Positions 1-11,780 of a DNA stretch of 64,000 nt are shown here, piece after piece; position 1 is the first letter of the stretch, and every line of letters starts with the position of its first letter. The translations under genes and the position numbers were made by a program. The notes beneath the pieces are model-generated. The model was not told the DNA's origin. It ran no database searches and worked only from the letters and a program-made list of their open reading frames with translations. The stretch covers positions 806,001 to 870,000 of the forward strand of contig NC_058158.1 in the NCBI RefSeq assembly GCF_020080835.1, read 5' to 3'. The DNA comes from Cotesia glomerata. Lineage: Eukaryota > Arthropoda > Insecta > Hymenoptera > Braconidae.

Positions 1-285
1 TACACTTATCAAGAGCTTTGATTTGAGTACCAACATGCATTTTCATATATTTATATATATAATATATATAAATATATAAAATAAATGAAAAATCGATGTG
101 GGTACTCAAATGAAAGGTCTCGACGAGTGTAACATCGGGATGAGCTTATATCTTTAAAAATGTCAATATTTCAAAAGATACAAGGTCATTTCTTAATTAT
201 GTATCTAGAGATAGAGCAAAAAAACCGATTTTATCATATAACTATCTTGGAAACAATATTTTTCTTCTTCTCTTAATAATGAAGA
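1..285 (-). mobile_element. Helitron copy 1 (partial, one palindrome)
   Basis: Minus-strand copy of the window's Helitron family, cut by the window edge. It has most of one palindrome unit (arms carrying GTGGGTACTCAAATGAAAG and its complement around a TA-rich loop). The 5' segment follows, read on plus as GTATCTAGAGATAGAGC and then a degenerate CTTCTCTTAATAAT. The 3' hairpin end lies outside the window. Confidence 0.7.
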
Positions 286-1125
286 TTTATAATTCTTTAT
301 ATTAATTTTTTTTTATCAATCCATAATTTAAAAAATTTTTATAAGAACAAATTATTAAAAAAAAAGAGATACTATTAAAAAAAGACTAAACTGACATTAC
401 ATATTTAAATCTTATATAAATTTCTAATACAAAAAAGCCATTGAAGCTGATATTTGGCTTGCACTGATTATCATTATTATTATCATCATATTTTGTATCA
501 TCTCGTAGAAGATCGTTACATTTTTAATAAGTATTAAGTATAACGTACAAAAATTTTTTGACATAAAATTTTTATCGAGGTAAATTTTAGTTATTGATAT
601 CATATATTGTCAGAGCATATATATTACAAATAAGGACGGGTTATTCTCATCAATTAATAATTAAATTAAGTAATATCTAACAAGAAATGCACAATAAAGC
701 TCTGACGGAAAATAAATAAATAAATACAAGTGCTTTTTAGGCCATAATTCAAGTGTAGACATCAAAATACGTCGGAACAATAAACTCAGATCCAATTAAT
801 AGTATATATACAAATAAATTTTAAATCAGCAGGATTTTCGAGCAATAAATAATTATTTTAATTTAATTTGTCCCTGTCATATTACTCTTATTAATTATAT
901 CTTTATAATTATAACCATTTCCAACTTATGATAAAAAATAATAATATTTACAAATATAATCTACAATGAATGACTGTTACGTTGATCACTTACTTAAGCT
1001 TTCGTTACAACGTACCTTTTTATCCGGTAACAAGACTAAATATTATCCGGAGAAAATTATCGGTATTAACCGACTCGTTTTTTATTTTTTAAGTAATTAA
1101 CCATAAAGTCACAATTATTATCCGA
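286..1125. other. AT-rich stretch, no gene seen
   Basis: No open frame, convincing exon or TIR seen. A donor-like GTACGT lies on minus near 1015, but no open phase-compatible exon can be built from it. Confidence 0.5.
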
Positions 1126-2230
1126 GAATAAAAAAATGATTAATAAATTAGCAGACATTAAACAATTTTTTATTTTTTTTAAATTAAATTAAAACCAAAA
1201 AAAATATTTAAAAAAATTACTTTGATTGTTTTTTTAAATTTTCTGAATGTGAAATTAAAAAAAAAATTTTTTATTAATTTTATACATGTGGACTTTAAAA
1301 AAAAAATTTTTTTACAAATTTTTCAATAAGAAAAATTCAAAAAATTGTCAAATGTCTGCTAAATTTATTTTCATAAAATAATAATAATAAAATTAGCAGA
1401 CATTAAACAATTTTTTATATTTTTTTTTATTAATTAAATTATAACTAAAAAAATAATTCAAAAAATTGCGTGGATTGTTTTTCTTTAATTTTTTACTTAA
1501 ACATTAAAAAAAAAAAATTTTATAAAAATTTTTCAATACGAAAAATCGTTAAATGTCTGCTAATTTTATTTTCATAATAAAATGATAGTAAAATTAGCAA
1601 AAATTAAACAATTTTTTTTTATTAATTAAATAAAAAATTGTTTTTTAAATTTTCTACATGTGAAATTAAAAAAAAAAATTTTTATAAATTTTTCAATAAA
1701 AAAAATTCAAAAAATTATAAAATGTCTGGTAAATTTATTTTCATAAAATAATAATAAAATTAGCAGACATTAAACAATTTTTTATATTATTTTTATTAAT
1801 TAAATTAGAACTAAAAAAATATTTCAAAAAATTGCATGAATTGTTATTTAAATTTTTTGCTCGAGAAATGAAAAAAAAAATTTTTTTTTGATAAATTTTT
1901 TAATAAATAAAATAAAAAAAAATATCTGATGTCTCCTAATTTTATTTTTATATAAATGATAGTAAAATTAGCAAAAATTAAACAATTTTTTTAATTAATT
2001 AAATTATAACAAAAAAATTTTTTTTTAAATAAGTTTTTTAATAAAAAAATTATTTGATGTCTCGTAATTTTATTTTCATAAAAAATGACGGTAAAATTAG
2101 CAAAAATTAAACAATTTTTTTAATTAATTAAATTATAACAAAAAAATTTTTTTTTAATTAAATTTTTTAATAAAAAAAATCATAAAAATTGTCAAATGTC
2201 TTCTGATTTAATTTTTATAATAAAATAAAA
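1126..2230. repeat. Tandem foldback array, GCAGACATT family
   Basis: About six units of 130-250 bp. Each opens with AAATTAGCAGACATTAAACA and closes with a degenerate complement (TCAAATGTCTGCTAATTTTA), separated by A/T tracts, so each unit is itself an inverted repeat. Diverged single copies recur near 11.8-12.4, 34.5-35.1, 43.4, 47.2-47.8 and 62.6 kb. It lies 3' of the last navigator exon seen, in intron or 3' flank. Confidence 0.65.
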
Positions 2231-2526
2231 AATAAAGAATAATCTCCGGGTGTTAAATTTAGTAATGTTACTTAATAACATTTTTTTAAATACTGTGGAG
2301 CAACTATTCAGTAGTTATTGCGCTGAAATAAATTTCAACCGCTTCCTAACGAATTCACAAATATATATAAACATTTCTTTTATATATACAAATTAAAAAT
2401 AATCAGCAACTAAAAAGATAAAATTTACAAAATGAAAAATAAAATAATAATTTTATCTTTTCATGTCATGAAAAATATATATAAATATTTATATATGTAT
2501 ACTACACAAACAAGCATCAATTTTAA

Positions 2527-2956
2527 TTACGCATTGTGCGCTCGATTTATGGAAATATTTGTCTGCCTCGTGACTCGCGGCGTCGGTTTTTTCAGTGCGG
2601 GTATGCATGATTTGGGTGCTTCAGACTTGTCTTTAGTGAATTCGTCGTCAATTATTTGGCTCGCGGAGTCACGGGGCTTGATTATTCTTCTCACTACTGA
2701 ATTCGGTTGGATTTGAGATTTTTCTTTTTCTAGCTCAGCGACTCCGTTATTGTTTAGGTTGATAGAGTTTGTAATACTACTATTGCCATTAAGTAAAAGA
2801 TTTGATGCTCGAGTTTGTTCCTGACGAGGCCTAATTGTTCGCGGGCGTTCAATCTTCCGATTATTTTTAGTGCTACTGCTACTCGTACCATTGCTGCTCA
2901 TTTCTGCTATTGATAGCGGTCGTTGTGATATATTTTGATTCCACGATTCACTCCAA
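2527..2956 (-). CDS. sick: Sickie/NAV2-like gene, last exon seen
   Basis: Minus-strand exon with acceptor TTCTTTTAG before 2956. It needs one base to complete a codon, exactly what the phase-2 exon ending at 4542 supplies, giving a junction Ser before WSESWNQ. About 142 codons: Ser/Asn-rich, basic, low complexity, no domain I recognise. The frame stops at TAA 2529-2527, but a GTAATT donor (exon end 2531) lies just before it and the same donor is used at two other exons of this gene. The gene may therefore end here in a short isoform or splice on past the left edge. Navigator proteins usually end in an AAA-type ATPase domain, and none is visible here. Confidence 0.65.
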
Positions 2957-3870
2957 CTAAAAGAATTTAAAAAATTTTTAATTTATATTAATATTATTGG
3001 AGAAATTTAATAAAAAATGGAAAATTCATCAAAATTCAAAAAAAAGTCACCAAAAAGAAAAATAAAAAAAAATTAATAAAAATTTGTTAAAAAAAACTAT
3101 CAAAATTTGTTAAAAATCAAATTTTATCGAAATTAAAAAAAAATTTTAATTTTATAAAAGCTTCTTAAAAATCAAATTTTTTCAAAATTTGTTAAAAATT
3201 AAATTTTATCAAAATTAAAAAAAATTCAAATTTTATCAAAATTTTAAAAAAATTAAAATTTCATCAAAATTTGTTAAAACTCACATTTTATCAAAATTAG
3301 TTAAAAATCAAAATTTATTAAAATTTGTTAAAAATTAAATTTTATAAGAATTAAAAAAAATTCAAATTTTATCAAAATTAAAAAAAAATTCAAATTTTAT
3401 TAATATTTTTTAAAAATCAAAATTCATCAAAATTTGTTAAAAATTAAATTTTATAAAAATTAAAAAAAATTGAAATTTTATCAAAATTAAAAAAAATTGA
3501 AATTTTATCAAAATTAAAAAAAAATTCAAATTTTATCAAAATTTAAAAAAAATTCAAATTTTATCAAAATTTATTAAAAATCAAATTTTATAAAAGTTTC
3601 TAAAAAATCAAATGTAAAAATTTTTAAAAAATTAAAATTTTATCAAAATTTGTTAAAAATCAAATTTTATCAAAATTTAAAAAAATTCAAATTTTATCAA
3701 TATTTGTAAAAAATCAAAAATTTATTAAAATTTATTAAAAATTAAATAAAATTTAAATTTTATGAAAAATTTCTTAAAAATCATATTTTAACAAAATTTC
3801 TAAAAAAACAATTTATAAAAATTTGTTAAAAAAATGTATAAAAAAAAAATAATTTCCAAAAAAAAATTAA
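2957..3870. repeat. AT minisatellite filling an intron
   Basis: Degenerate tandem repeat, unit roughly 30-50 bp, built from AAAATCAAATTTTATCAAAA and TTTGTTAAAAATTAAATTTT variants. It occupies the donor-distal two-thirds of the intron between the exons at 4542 and 2956. Confidence 0.7.
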
Positions 3871-4541
3871 ATTGTCGTTAATCAAATAATTATCACTCAC
3901 CCCACACGGCTAAACGCAGCATGAAATATTATTTAAATGTGAATTTATTACATTCTTTTTAAAATTAATTACTCTAGCGTTACATTATCACACCCATGCT
4001 TCTATTATTGTTTTTTTTTTTTTTTTTTTTAATTCAATTAAACAGGTACTTTATATATGTACATATTATACAAAAATATGATTTCCAAAATTATAAGATT
4101 AAAATATAAAAACACTTCTCAGCATTAGCGCTAGAGGCGTGTAAAATTAGTCTCAAGTTAATAGACCAAAGGTCACGTTTTTTTCTCTCTGACGCATGCA
4201 ATCTATTGCTATATTGTTAATAATAAATAATTTATAATCTATCATCGTTAATTATATAATGAAATAATTAAAAAGCACTAGAGATACTCTGAAGAAGGAA
4301 ATAAACGAAAATTAACCAAATAAGCGTAAATAATGATATTAAATGCACACAAAAGTAAATATCCCATTAATAAATCACATGGACTGACGCACTCTACCTT
4401 CCCGATCCTGAAGCTGTTTATTCGAACGCATCAGACAGCACCAGGGCAGCAATAAAAATTTATTCACATACTTTTTTAGACACTAATTTGTGAATCGAAT
4501 GATTATGATTGACATTTAATGGTTCTATTTTAATAAATTAC
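3871..4541. other. Intron remainder, no further exon
   Basis: Ordinary AT-rich intron with a T tract near 4011-4031. A 16-nt pseudo-exon near 4395 has splice-like ends but the wrong phase, and was not used. Confidence 0.5.
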
Positions 4542-4615
4542 CTAACGAGAGGCCCCATGCCATTGTCTTGCGGAAATCCTTGCAGTAATGATGGTCCTGC
4601 TGATATCGGACGAAT
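4542..4615 (-). CDS. sick: Sickie/NAV2-like gene, internal exon
   Basis: Minus exon of 74 nt, acceptor CCCCAAAG and donor GTAATT. Enters in phase 0 and leaves in phase 2; encodes IRPISAGPSLLQGFPQDNGM and a short tail. It joins the preceding exon as ATQTEK-IRPISAGP, which resembles the conserved region after the coiled coil in navigator proteins. Confidence 0.75.
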
Positions 4616-4687
4616 CTTTGGGGTGAAAAAAAAATTTATTAGATTACATAGATTTATTGATTGAAGGGTAAAATGGGTCTAGCGAAC

Positions 4688-4963
4688 CTTTTCAGTCTGA
4701 GTAGCAGCGTTAGACATGTCTTTCGTGGAACTTCCATACGAAACACTGCTATTTTGAGAATCCACACTGTTTATCAAGTCCTGCTGCTTAGCGACTTGCA
4801 GCTGCAAATTTTGTATCGCTCTGTCCTTATCTTCTAATTGTCCTTGGAGAAATATTACTTGTCTACGTAAATCAGTCAATTCGTCGGCAATATTTAGTGC
4901 TCCGTTTGATAATAAACCGCTTGAATCGGTGCTGTCTTCATTCAGGTTGTGGAAGAGACCATT
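4688..4963 (-). CDS. sick: Sickie/NAV2-like gene, coiled-coil exon
   Basis: Minus exon of 276 nt (92 codons), phase 0 at both ends, acceptor TTTTTCAACAG and an unusual weak donor GTTCGC. Reading through the donor would stop after two codons (V, R, stop), so splicing to 4615 is the better model. The protein has heptad-like spacing (LTDLRRQVIFLQGQLEDK followed by IQNLQLQVAKQQ), typical of the coiled coil in the C-terminal half of NAV proteins, then a Ser-rich stretch ending ATQTEK. Retaining this intron would give a natural truncated isoform. Confidence 0.8.
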
Positions 4964-4989
4964 CTGTTGAAAAATTTTTTATTAAGTTT

Positions 4990-5851
4990 CTAGTAACCTT
5001 GCAGTCACTATGTGAACTATAAATAAATAAAATTTTGCTTTATTAAATAATTACTTTTGAAATTGCACTGTACTTTCTTAAATAATGACATTTTTTAAGA
5101 TATAAGCTCATCTTGATGTTACACTCTTCAAGAGCTTTCATTTGAGTACCCACATCCATTTTTGATATATTTTTCATATATACATATATATAATATATAA
5201 ATACATAAATAAATGAAAAATTGATGTGGGTACTTAAATGAAAGGTCTCGATGAGTGTAATATCAATATGAGCTTATATCTTCAAAAATATCATTAGTTG
5301 ACAAGATATCAAAGTCAGTTCTTAATTATTGATATTTTTTAAGATATAAGCTCATCCCGATGTTACACTCATCAAGAGCTCCCATTTGAGTACCCACATG
5401 CATTTTTGATATATTTTTCATACATACATATATATAATATATATAAATATATGAAAAATTGATGTGGGTACTCAAATGAAAGGTCTCGATGAGTGTAACA
5501 CCAAGATGAGCTTATATCTTTAAAAATGTCAATAATTGTCAAAATAGCAAAGTCAGTTCTTAATTATTGAGATTTTTTTAAATATAAGTTCATCCTGATG
5601 TTACAGTCATCAAGAGCTTTCATTTGAGTACCCACATCAAATTTTCATATATTTTTCATACATACATATATATAATATATATAAATATATCAAATATATG
5701 AAAAATTGATGTGGGTACTCAAATGAAAGGTCTCGATGAGTGTAACTTCGGGATGAGCTTACATTTTTAAAAATGTCAATATTTCTCAAGATACAAGGTC
5801 ATTTCCTCATTATATATCTCGAGATAGAGCACTTTCAAATGCAGCCTAAAT
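4990..5851 (-). mobile_element. Helitron copy 2, three palindromes
   Basis: Sits in the intron between the 33-nt microexon and the coiled-coil exon. The plus strand opens CTAG then TAACCTTGCAGTCACTATG (the complement of the hairpin end), followed by three tandem palindrome units. It ends at the inner 5' block GAGATAGAGC and GCAGCCTAAAT; the terminal TCTATATT block is missing. The base outside CTAG is not the expected T. Confidence 0.85.
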
Positions 5852-5871
5852 GTTAAGAAAAAAGAACTTAC

Positions 5872-5904
5872 CACCGAAGTGTTGAATGGATTGAGAGTAT
5901 CCGC
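5872..5904 (-). CDS. sick: Sickie/NAV2-like gene, 33-nt microexon
   Basis: Eleven codons (ADTLNPFNTSV) between acceptor TTTTTTTTTAG and strong donor GTAAGT, phase 0 at both ends. Both neighbouring exons are also phase 0, so it can be included or skipped without a frame change. The TLNPF motif resembles the region before the navigator coiled coil. Confidence 0.7.
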
Positions 5905-6006
5905 CTAAAAAAAAAATATTAAAAATTAATATCCAGTAAAATTACCAAAAAATAGACATGTAAAGCACAAAGTGAAAAAAAAAAAACAAAACAAAATAAA
6001 ACGTAC

Positions 6007-6030
6007 CCTCGTCAAATCTTTCTCTTCAGA
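6007..6030 (-). CDS. sick: Candidate 24-nt microexon of the same gene
   Basis: Eight codons (SEEKDLTR) with acceptor ATCAATCAAG and good donor GTACGT, phase 0 at both ends, between the exons at 6174 and 5904. The polypyrimidine tract is modest (TTGTCTTCTTGG). Plausible as an alternatively used neuronal microexon; transcripts would be decisive. Confidence 0.45.
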
Positions 6031-6173
6031 CTTGATTGATTACCAAGAAGACAATCACAAAAAACAAATAAAAATAGACGTTAACCAAATAAAAAATTGT
6101 CAGTAACAAAAACAAAAATGGTGATTAATGCGGTGCAAAAAACACTGATTTAATTTCAATAAATATTAAATAC

Positions 6174-6296
6174 CTCCTGAATGATGCGCATGAGTTTCAA
6201 TAACCCGGTCTTGATGTAAACAATGTCTTGCTGGTAATTACATCGCTCTAACCTGGGGCTTCCTTCGTCGCCGGAGTCAAGACTCGGGGATTGACC
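6174..6296 (-). CDS. sick: Sickie/NAV2-like gene, internal exon
   Basis: Minus exon of 123 nt (41 codons), phase 0 both ends, acceptor TTTGACAG, donor GTATTT. Encodes GQSPSLDSGDEGSPRLERCN and then QQDIVYIKTGLLKLMRIIQE. The second half is a likely helical stretch leading to the coiled coil. Confidence 0.8.
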
Positions 6297-6655
6297 CTGT
6301 CAAATTCATTATTTCTATTATTTTAATTTAATTAATGGTTTTTTTCTAATAAAAAATTTAAATAATTTTAATTTTAATTTTTTTCTTTATTTCTTAATTA
6401 ATTAATTAAAAAATTTAAATTTTCATAAAATAGCATTTGAATTTTAATTAAAAATAATGAAATTTTTATTTTTTTTTTTAAATTATTCATTAAAGAAACT
6501 AAAAAATTATTAGACTTATTTTTTTTTAAGAAAATTTCATTCCAAAAAAAAATATCTGTCAACTTTATGAAAAATTAAATTAGCCATAATCTAAAAATTA
6601 TTATTTATAATTATTTAATTTTAATAAAAATAATTTAAATAATTAAGAAACTTAC
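6297..6655. other. Intron, AT-rich, nothing seen
   Basis: Runs of TTTAAT/AATTAA with no exon, TIR or palindrome core. Confidence 0.5.
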
Positions 6656-6779
6656 GTTAGCTGTTAACACCGGCCTGAAAGGACTGGCAACCTGTCGTGT
6701 TCTTACGCTGTCCAAAGAACGGGGTGAGTCGGTGCCAGTTCTGCTGCGCAACAGCCTAGAAGTTCTTGCACTTCCGATT
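6656..6779 (-). CDS. sick: Sickie/NAV2-like gene, conserved Arg/Ser exon
   Basis: Minus exon of 124 nt, entered in phase 2 and left in phase 0, acceptor TTTGATCCAG, donor GTAAGT. Encodes IGSARTSRLLRSRTGTDSPR then SLDSVRTRQVASPFRPVL, a basic Ser-rich block I recognise from navigator proteins. Two upstream exons can supply the incoming phase 2: the one ending at 18609 (giving Gly) and the alternative first exon ending at 6975 (giving Arg). Confidence 0.85.
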
Positions 6780-6974
6780 CTGGATCAAAAAAAATTATTT
6801 CATTATTTTATCATCAATAACATTGTAATTAATCATTCGTAATACAATTTAGCATAGACAAATATTTATATTAATGCACATTTAATAAATAATCATTGTC
6901 AATTTATCGGTACAGGCTGATGTAAGGATCAAATAAAAATAAGCGTTTAATTTGTATTTTGTATTTGAACAGAC

Positions 6975-7231
6975 CTTGGGTCAACTTTTCCCCGATTAGC
7001 GGCTGAAAAAGTCACTATTAATTTTGAGTGTCTTGGAGGCGGGGACCCGCCGGTCGGCGTCGTGCTCTCGGATGACAATCCGGAATCTTTTCCCTCGGCA
7101 TTATCCCTTATTTGCAAGTTATTTAGGTCAACTGTGGTTCTATTTACCACCCCGGGATTCGCAGTCACTTTAACCCGTGGGATTAACGTTACACGTCTCT
7201 TGGCGCCTTTATCTTCTGGATTAGAGGCCAT
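6975..7231 (-). CDS. sick: Sickie/NAV2-like gene, alternative first exon 3
   Basis: Open frame from ATG at 7231 encoding 85 codons (MASNPEDKGAKRRVTLIPRV onward), left in phase 2 at an AG/GTCTGT donor. There is no pyrimidine tract before the ATG, so this looks like a first exon rather than an internal one. Splicing to 6779 restores the navigator frame as KVDP-R-IGSARTS. It would make a short isoform lacking everything encoded by the exons at 23.4, 21.0, 19.3 and 18.8 kb. The donor is weak, and no direct evidence of transcription start can be seen. Confidence 0.65.
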
Positions 7232-7259
7232 CGCTTGATTTTATTTATTTTATTATCAT

Positions 7260-8220
7260 GCTTGGAAAATCTTTAGACAGTTTTTTAATTTTTTATTAGC
7301 CAATTAATTAATTTTATTTTTTTTAATAAAATTTAAACTACAAAAATATTTTTAATAATTTCACTTATAATTCTTCTTTCATAGAAAATTTTTTTAAAAT
7401 AATTTATTCACTTGAAAAAATTAAATAAAAATTTTTTACAATTTTTAGTCAATTAATTATAGACAAAAAATATTTTTAAAAATTTAACTTATAATTTTTT
7501 TCTACTTTTAAAATTTTTAATAAAAAAGTCCAAAAATTATTTTTTATAATTTAATTTTAATAAATTTTCACAATTTTTATTTAATTAATTATTAGAAAAA
7601 AATAATTTAAAAAATTTAATTAAAAATTTTTTTTAAATTTGTTCAATAAGAAAAAATTAACTAATTATTAATTAATTAATTATAAATAAAAAATTTTTTA
7701 ATTTCTTAGAATTTAAATTTAATAAATTTTCACAATTTTTATTTAATTAATTATTAGAAGGAAATATTTTCAAAAATTTAATTTAAAATTTGTTTATTAA
7801 AAAAAATTAAATAATTTTTTTAATTAATTATGAATAAAAAATTTTTAAATTTATATAATTTAATTTTAATAAAAATTTAATAAATTTTCAAAATTTTTAC
7901 TTAATTAATTATTAGTAAAAAATGTTTTTAAAAATTGAATTTATAATTTTTTTAAAATTGTTTTTTTAAGAAAAAATTAAATAATTTTTAATTAATTAAT
8001 TATGAATAAAAAATATTTAAATTTATTATAATTTAATTTTAATAAAAATTATTTAATAAATTTTCACAATTTTTATTAAATTAATTATTAATAAAAAATA
8101 TTTTCAAAAATTTGTTTATTAAGAAAAATTTTAATAATTTTTAATTAATTAATTAATCATGAATAAAAAATTTTTAAAGTTTTTTTTTTAAATAAAATTT
8201 TATTTACAATTGAAAAACTG
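7260..8220. repeat. AT minisatellite upstream of first exon 3
   Basis: Degenerate tandem repeat of roughly 120-150 bp built from TTAATTAATTATTAGAAAAA, TTTTCAAAAATTTAATTTA and TAAATTTTCACAATTTTTA variants. Confidence 0.65.
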
Positions 8221-9034
8221 TCAGATAAATAAAAATAGACAATTAGAACAGCACGGAGTTTAAAGAGAGTGAGACTGAAGATAACTGAATAGAAACAAGA
8301 GGCCGTTTTAAGGCTGGAGCTGACTCATCTCAGTCCCACACTGTACTGTGTCCGATACATTAAATAAAATAAAACGGTCGCTCAATCTAAATAGCTCATC
8401 CAATCATTAAACACTTATATTAATTTGGAACATAATAATAAGTCTAAGTGGGGATTAAACAATCTGAAACTCTTTCAGTAACTAGTTGTAATCTTAGACT
8501 TGCGCGTCGGCACAAATTACAGTCCCCAAAGTCAAGGTCTCATCAGTGAATAGTTTAACTCTCCTTCCTTGTAATTATTAATAACTCTTTTTATTTCTAA
8601 ATTACGCATTGCGTCAAACGCGATCTTTACTCCGGTCCGCTAGTTGTTATTTATTTATAAGATAGACAACACACATCACAATTTATGATAGTAACGTGTG
8701 AAATGATGGATTGTGTAGTTTTTGGGGGAAGAATAATGATTTTGAATTTTATACTGAGACTGACGAGAGAAAACTGCGGAGCTGCACCTGGAAAGACGGA
8801 AAATCGCTCGCGTGAATTTTCGCGCAAGCGCTTACCGACTTCTCAGGACGCTCGATATTCTCTACTCCAGAGCTCTGGGGAAAATATATGACACCGTTTT
8901 TTAGATAGTTAATGAAATATTTAATGGAATTAATTATTAATTATTCTTGGGAAGAAATTTTAGGAATTTAGATTGACAATTTTAGGGAAAAAAAAAAATA
9001 ATTAATTTTTTATTTTTAAGGACATAAAAAATAT
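8221..9034. promoter_or_regulatory. Possible promoter region for first exon 3
   Basis: GC-richer, non-repetitive block upstream (on minus) of the ATG at 7231, with mixed sequence at 8250-8900. Two short plus-strand frames here look like chance. Assigned as promoter or 5' UTR by position only; no TATA box or initiator can be singled out. Confidence 0.3.
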
Positions 9035-10115
9035 CTCTAGATACATAATTAAGAAATGACCTCGTATCTCGTGAACTATTGACATTTTTAAAGATATAAG
9101 CTCATCCCGATTTTATACTCATCGAGACCTTTCATTTGAGTACCCACATCAATTTTTCATATATTTCATATATTTATATATATTACATATATGTATATAT
9201 GAAAAATATATCAAAAATGCATATGGATAGTCAAATGAAAGCTCTTGATGAGTGTAACATCAAGATGACCTTATATCTTAAAAAATGTCAATAATTAAGA
9301 AATGACCTTGTATTTTGTGAACTATTGACATTTTTAAAAATATAAGCTCATTCCGATGTTACACTCATCGAGATCTTTCATTTGAGTACCCACATCAATT
9401 TTTCATATATTTCATATATTTATATATATTACATATATTTATAAATGAAAAATATATCAAAAATGCATGTGGATACTCAAATGAAAGCTCTTGATGAGTG
9501 TAACATTAGAATGAGCTTATATCTTACAAAACGTCAATAATTAAGAAATGACCTGGTATCTTGTGAACTATTGACATTTTTAAAGATATAAGCTCATCTC
9601 GATGTTATACTCATCGAGACCTTTCATTTAAGTACCCACATCAATTTTTCATATATTTATATATATTATATATATGTATATATGAAAAATATATCAAAAA
9701 TGCATGTGGATACTCAAATGAAAGCTCTTGATGAGTGTAACATTAGAATGAGCTTATATCTTACAAAATGTCAATAATTAAGAAATGACCTGGTATCTTG
9801 TGAACTATTGACATTTTTAAAGATATAAGCTCATCTCGATGTTATACTCATCGAGACCTTTCATTTAAGTACCCACATCAATTTTTCATATATTTATATA
9901 TATTATATATATGTATATATGAAAAATATATCAAAAATGCATGTGGGTACTCAAATGAAAGCTCTTGATGAGTATAACATCGGGATGAGCTTATATCTTT
10001 AAAAACGTCAATATTTAAGAAATGACAGTGCGATTTAACAAAAGTCATTATTTAATAAAGCAAAATTTTGATTATCTATTATTCGCTGGTCATGCAGTGA
10101 CTACAAGGTTGCTAA
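9035..10115 (+). mobile_element. Helitron copy 3, four palindromes
   Basis: Plus-oriented, 5'-truncated at the ATCTCTAGATACATAATTAA block, then four tandem palindrome units (near 9100-9290, 9350-9540, 9590-9770, 9830-10010). The 3' end is ...GCAGTGACTACAAGGTTG then CTAA followed by T. Units 3 and 4 are almost identical, which suggests recent tandem expansion. Confidence 0.85.
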
Positions 10116-11780
10116 TTTTTTTTAAGTTTAAAATTCGAAACTAAAAAATTACATCATAAATTTTTCTTAAAAAAAACTTATAATTTTAAATATGAAAATA
10201 TAAATTGCAGTATCAAATTTCTGTAAGCAACCTTGACTTTGAACAAATGGTGCAGTGCAGCCCTATAAAAAATCGCAGACACCAGACACCGCAGGCTCAA
10301 AAAATAAAAAAATTAATTTAAAATAAAAATAATAGAAGCCACTACTAAAATAAAATAACTAAAAAAATTAATGGTGATGTATCCTGTTGGTATCCCGGCA
10401 ACCGACAACCAGCAACTCGCTCGATTTAGTGCCAAAAAGTCTAGTCACGCTATTATGCAAATTTATTATAGTACTATGTTACATTACAGCGACGATAGTC
10501 ACCGCGATAGCATTTGCATTAAAAAATCCCCGGTTAACCGCGAGGTTGCTCTTAGTTATACATATTACATTAATATTATGTACACAGTCCATCGGAATAT
10601 CAGAAATCATCAAAGTAAAAATAAAAAACTAAAATGATAGCTCGGTCGTAGGATTGTTTTACAAACGCACGCGATACCGCACCGTCCTTGTCCCAGAAAT
10701 AAAAAAATAAGAAAAGATTGTAATTATGAGTATGTAAGCCAGTAATTAAGGTCATCGACCGCTTCTTACTAAAATTCTTATTATTTATTAATAAATAATA
10801 AGGCTGCATTGTTAATTTTAATTTTTGAGGAAATAATTCAACTTTTAATCTAATAAAATAAAATAGAATTGAATTGAATTGAATCAAAATAATAATTGGA
10901 AGGTTGAAATAAAAATATAAGGAAGGATTGAGTAAAAGAAAGCAAATGCCGCAACCGGACAAAGAAAATTAAAGTTGGTACACTGGCCAACTAGTGACGC
11001 TCTAATTACCGACAAAATTACTCGGATTAGAATAATATTTTCCCAATCATGTAACAATGTAAAAAGGTTTTTTTTTCTTCCTTGAACATTGGTAATAACC
11101 GCCTAGCCGGAGTTTTTATTTTTTTATATTTATGTAACTTGTATTGAGTGAAGAGTTCAGTTCTCGAGTCTTTGTCTTGACTTGGTGCTTAGCTATAAGC
11201 GTAAATGTCATCGACCTGGTGATTATCCGCAAAAAACGCCTTGGAGTCCATGGTAGCGCACTAATTTAACCTCAATTACTTAAGCACAACTAAACACTGG
11301 ATCCTAAAAAATGCTGACACTACTTATTGCTAGTGACTCATATTTCGATCGGGTTTTTATTTTTGTTTGAATCTATTTAACATTAAATAACCGCTACGCT
11401 AGCACAGAGCTTAGAGCATACCAGCAGGTGTCTGACACAAAAAACAAGGCCTTGTATTAAGGTTTTATTTCATGGTAATTTTTATTTATAAACCAAAAAC
11501 TAGCTACTACATTTAATTATGGATCATGCTGAGCATGAATGATTTTTTTTTTTTTTTTTTTTTTAATTTAGGGTGGTAATTTTTATTTTTTTCTACTGCC
11601 ATGCTGTTAGTACTAGAAGCCGTGTCCGAAGCTACACTGTTAAATAATTAATGGTTGTTTTTTAATAAAAATTTTAATTAATTAATTAAAATTTATCTAA
11701 AATAAAATTTTAATTTTAATTAATAATAATAAAATTTTTATTTTAATTAAAAATAATAAAATTTTTATTTTAATTTAAAA
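10116..11780. other. Long intron, mixed composition
   Basis: Contains a GC-richer part (10230-10700) with two overlapping plus-strand frames of about 80 codons. One (10387-10632, TTG start, just after a stop) is strongly hydrophobic (LLCKFIIVLCYITATIVTAI). No splice sites, start context or homology supports either. 11100-11470 is also GC-richer without an exon. An oligo-T tract lies near 11541-11564. Confidence 0.35.

Noticed and set aside
4396..4411. 16-nt microexon candidate on minus between 4542 and 2956
   Set aside because: It would leave in phase 0, whereas the exon at 2956 needs phase 2; direct joining 4542 to 2956 keeps the frame.
9035..10115. CRISPR-like regularly spaced repeats
   Set aside because: Repeats are ~180-bp palindromes with no unique spacers, in an intron-bearing animal genome; they belong to a transposon family.
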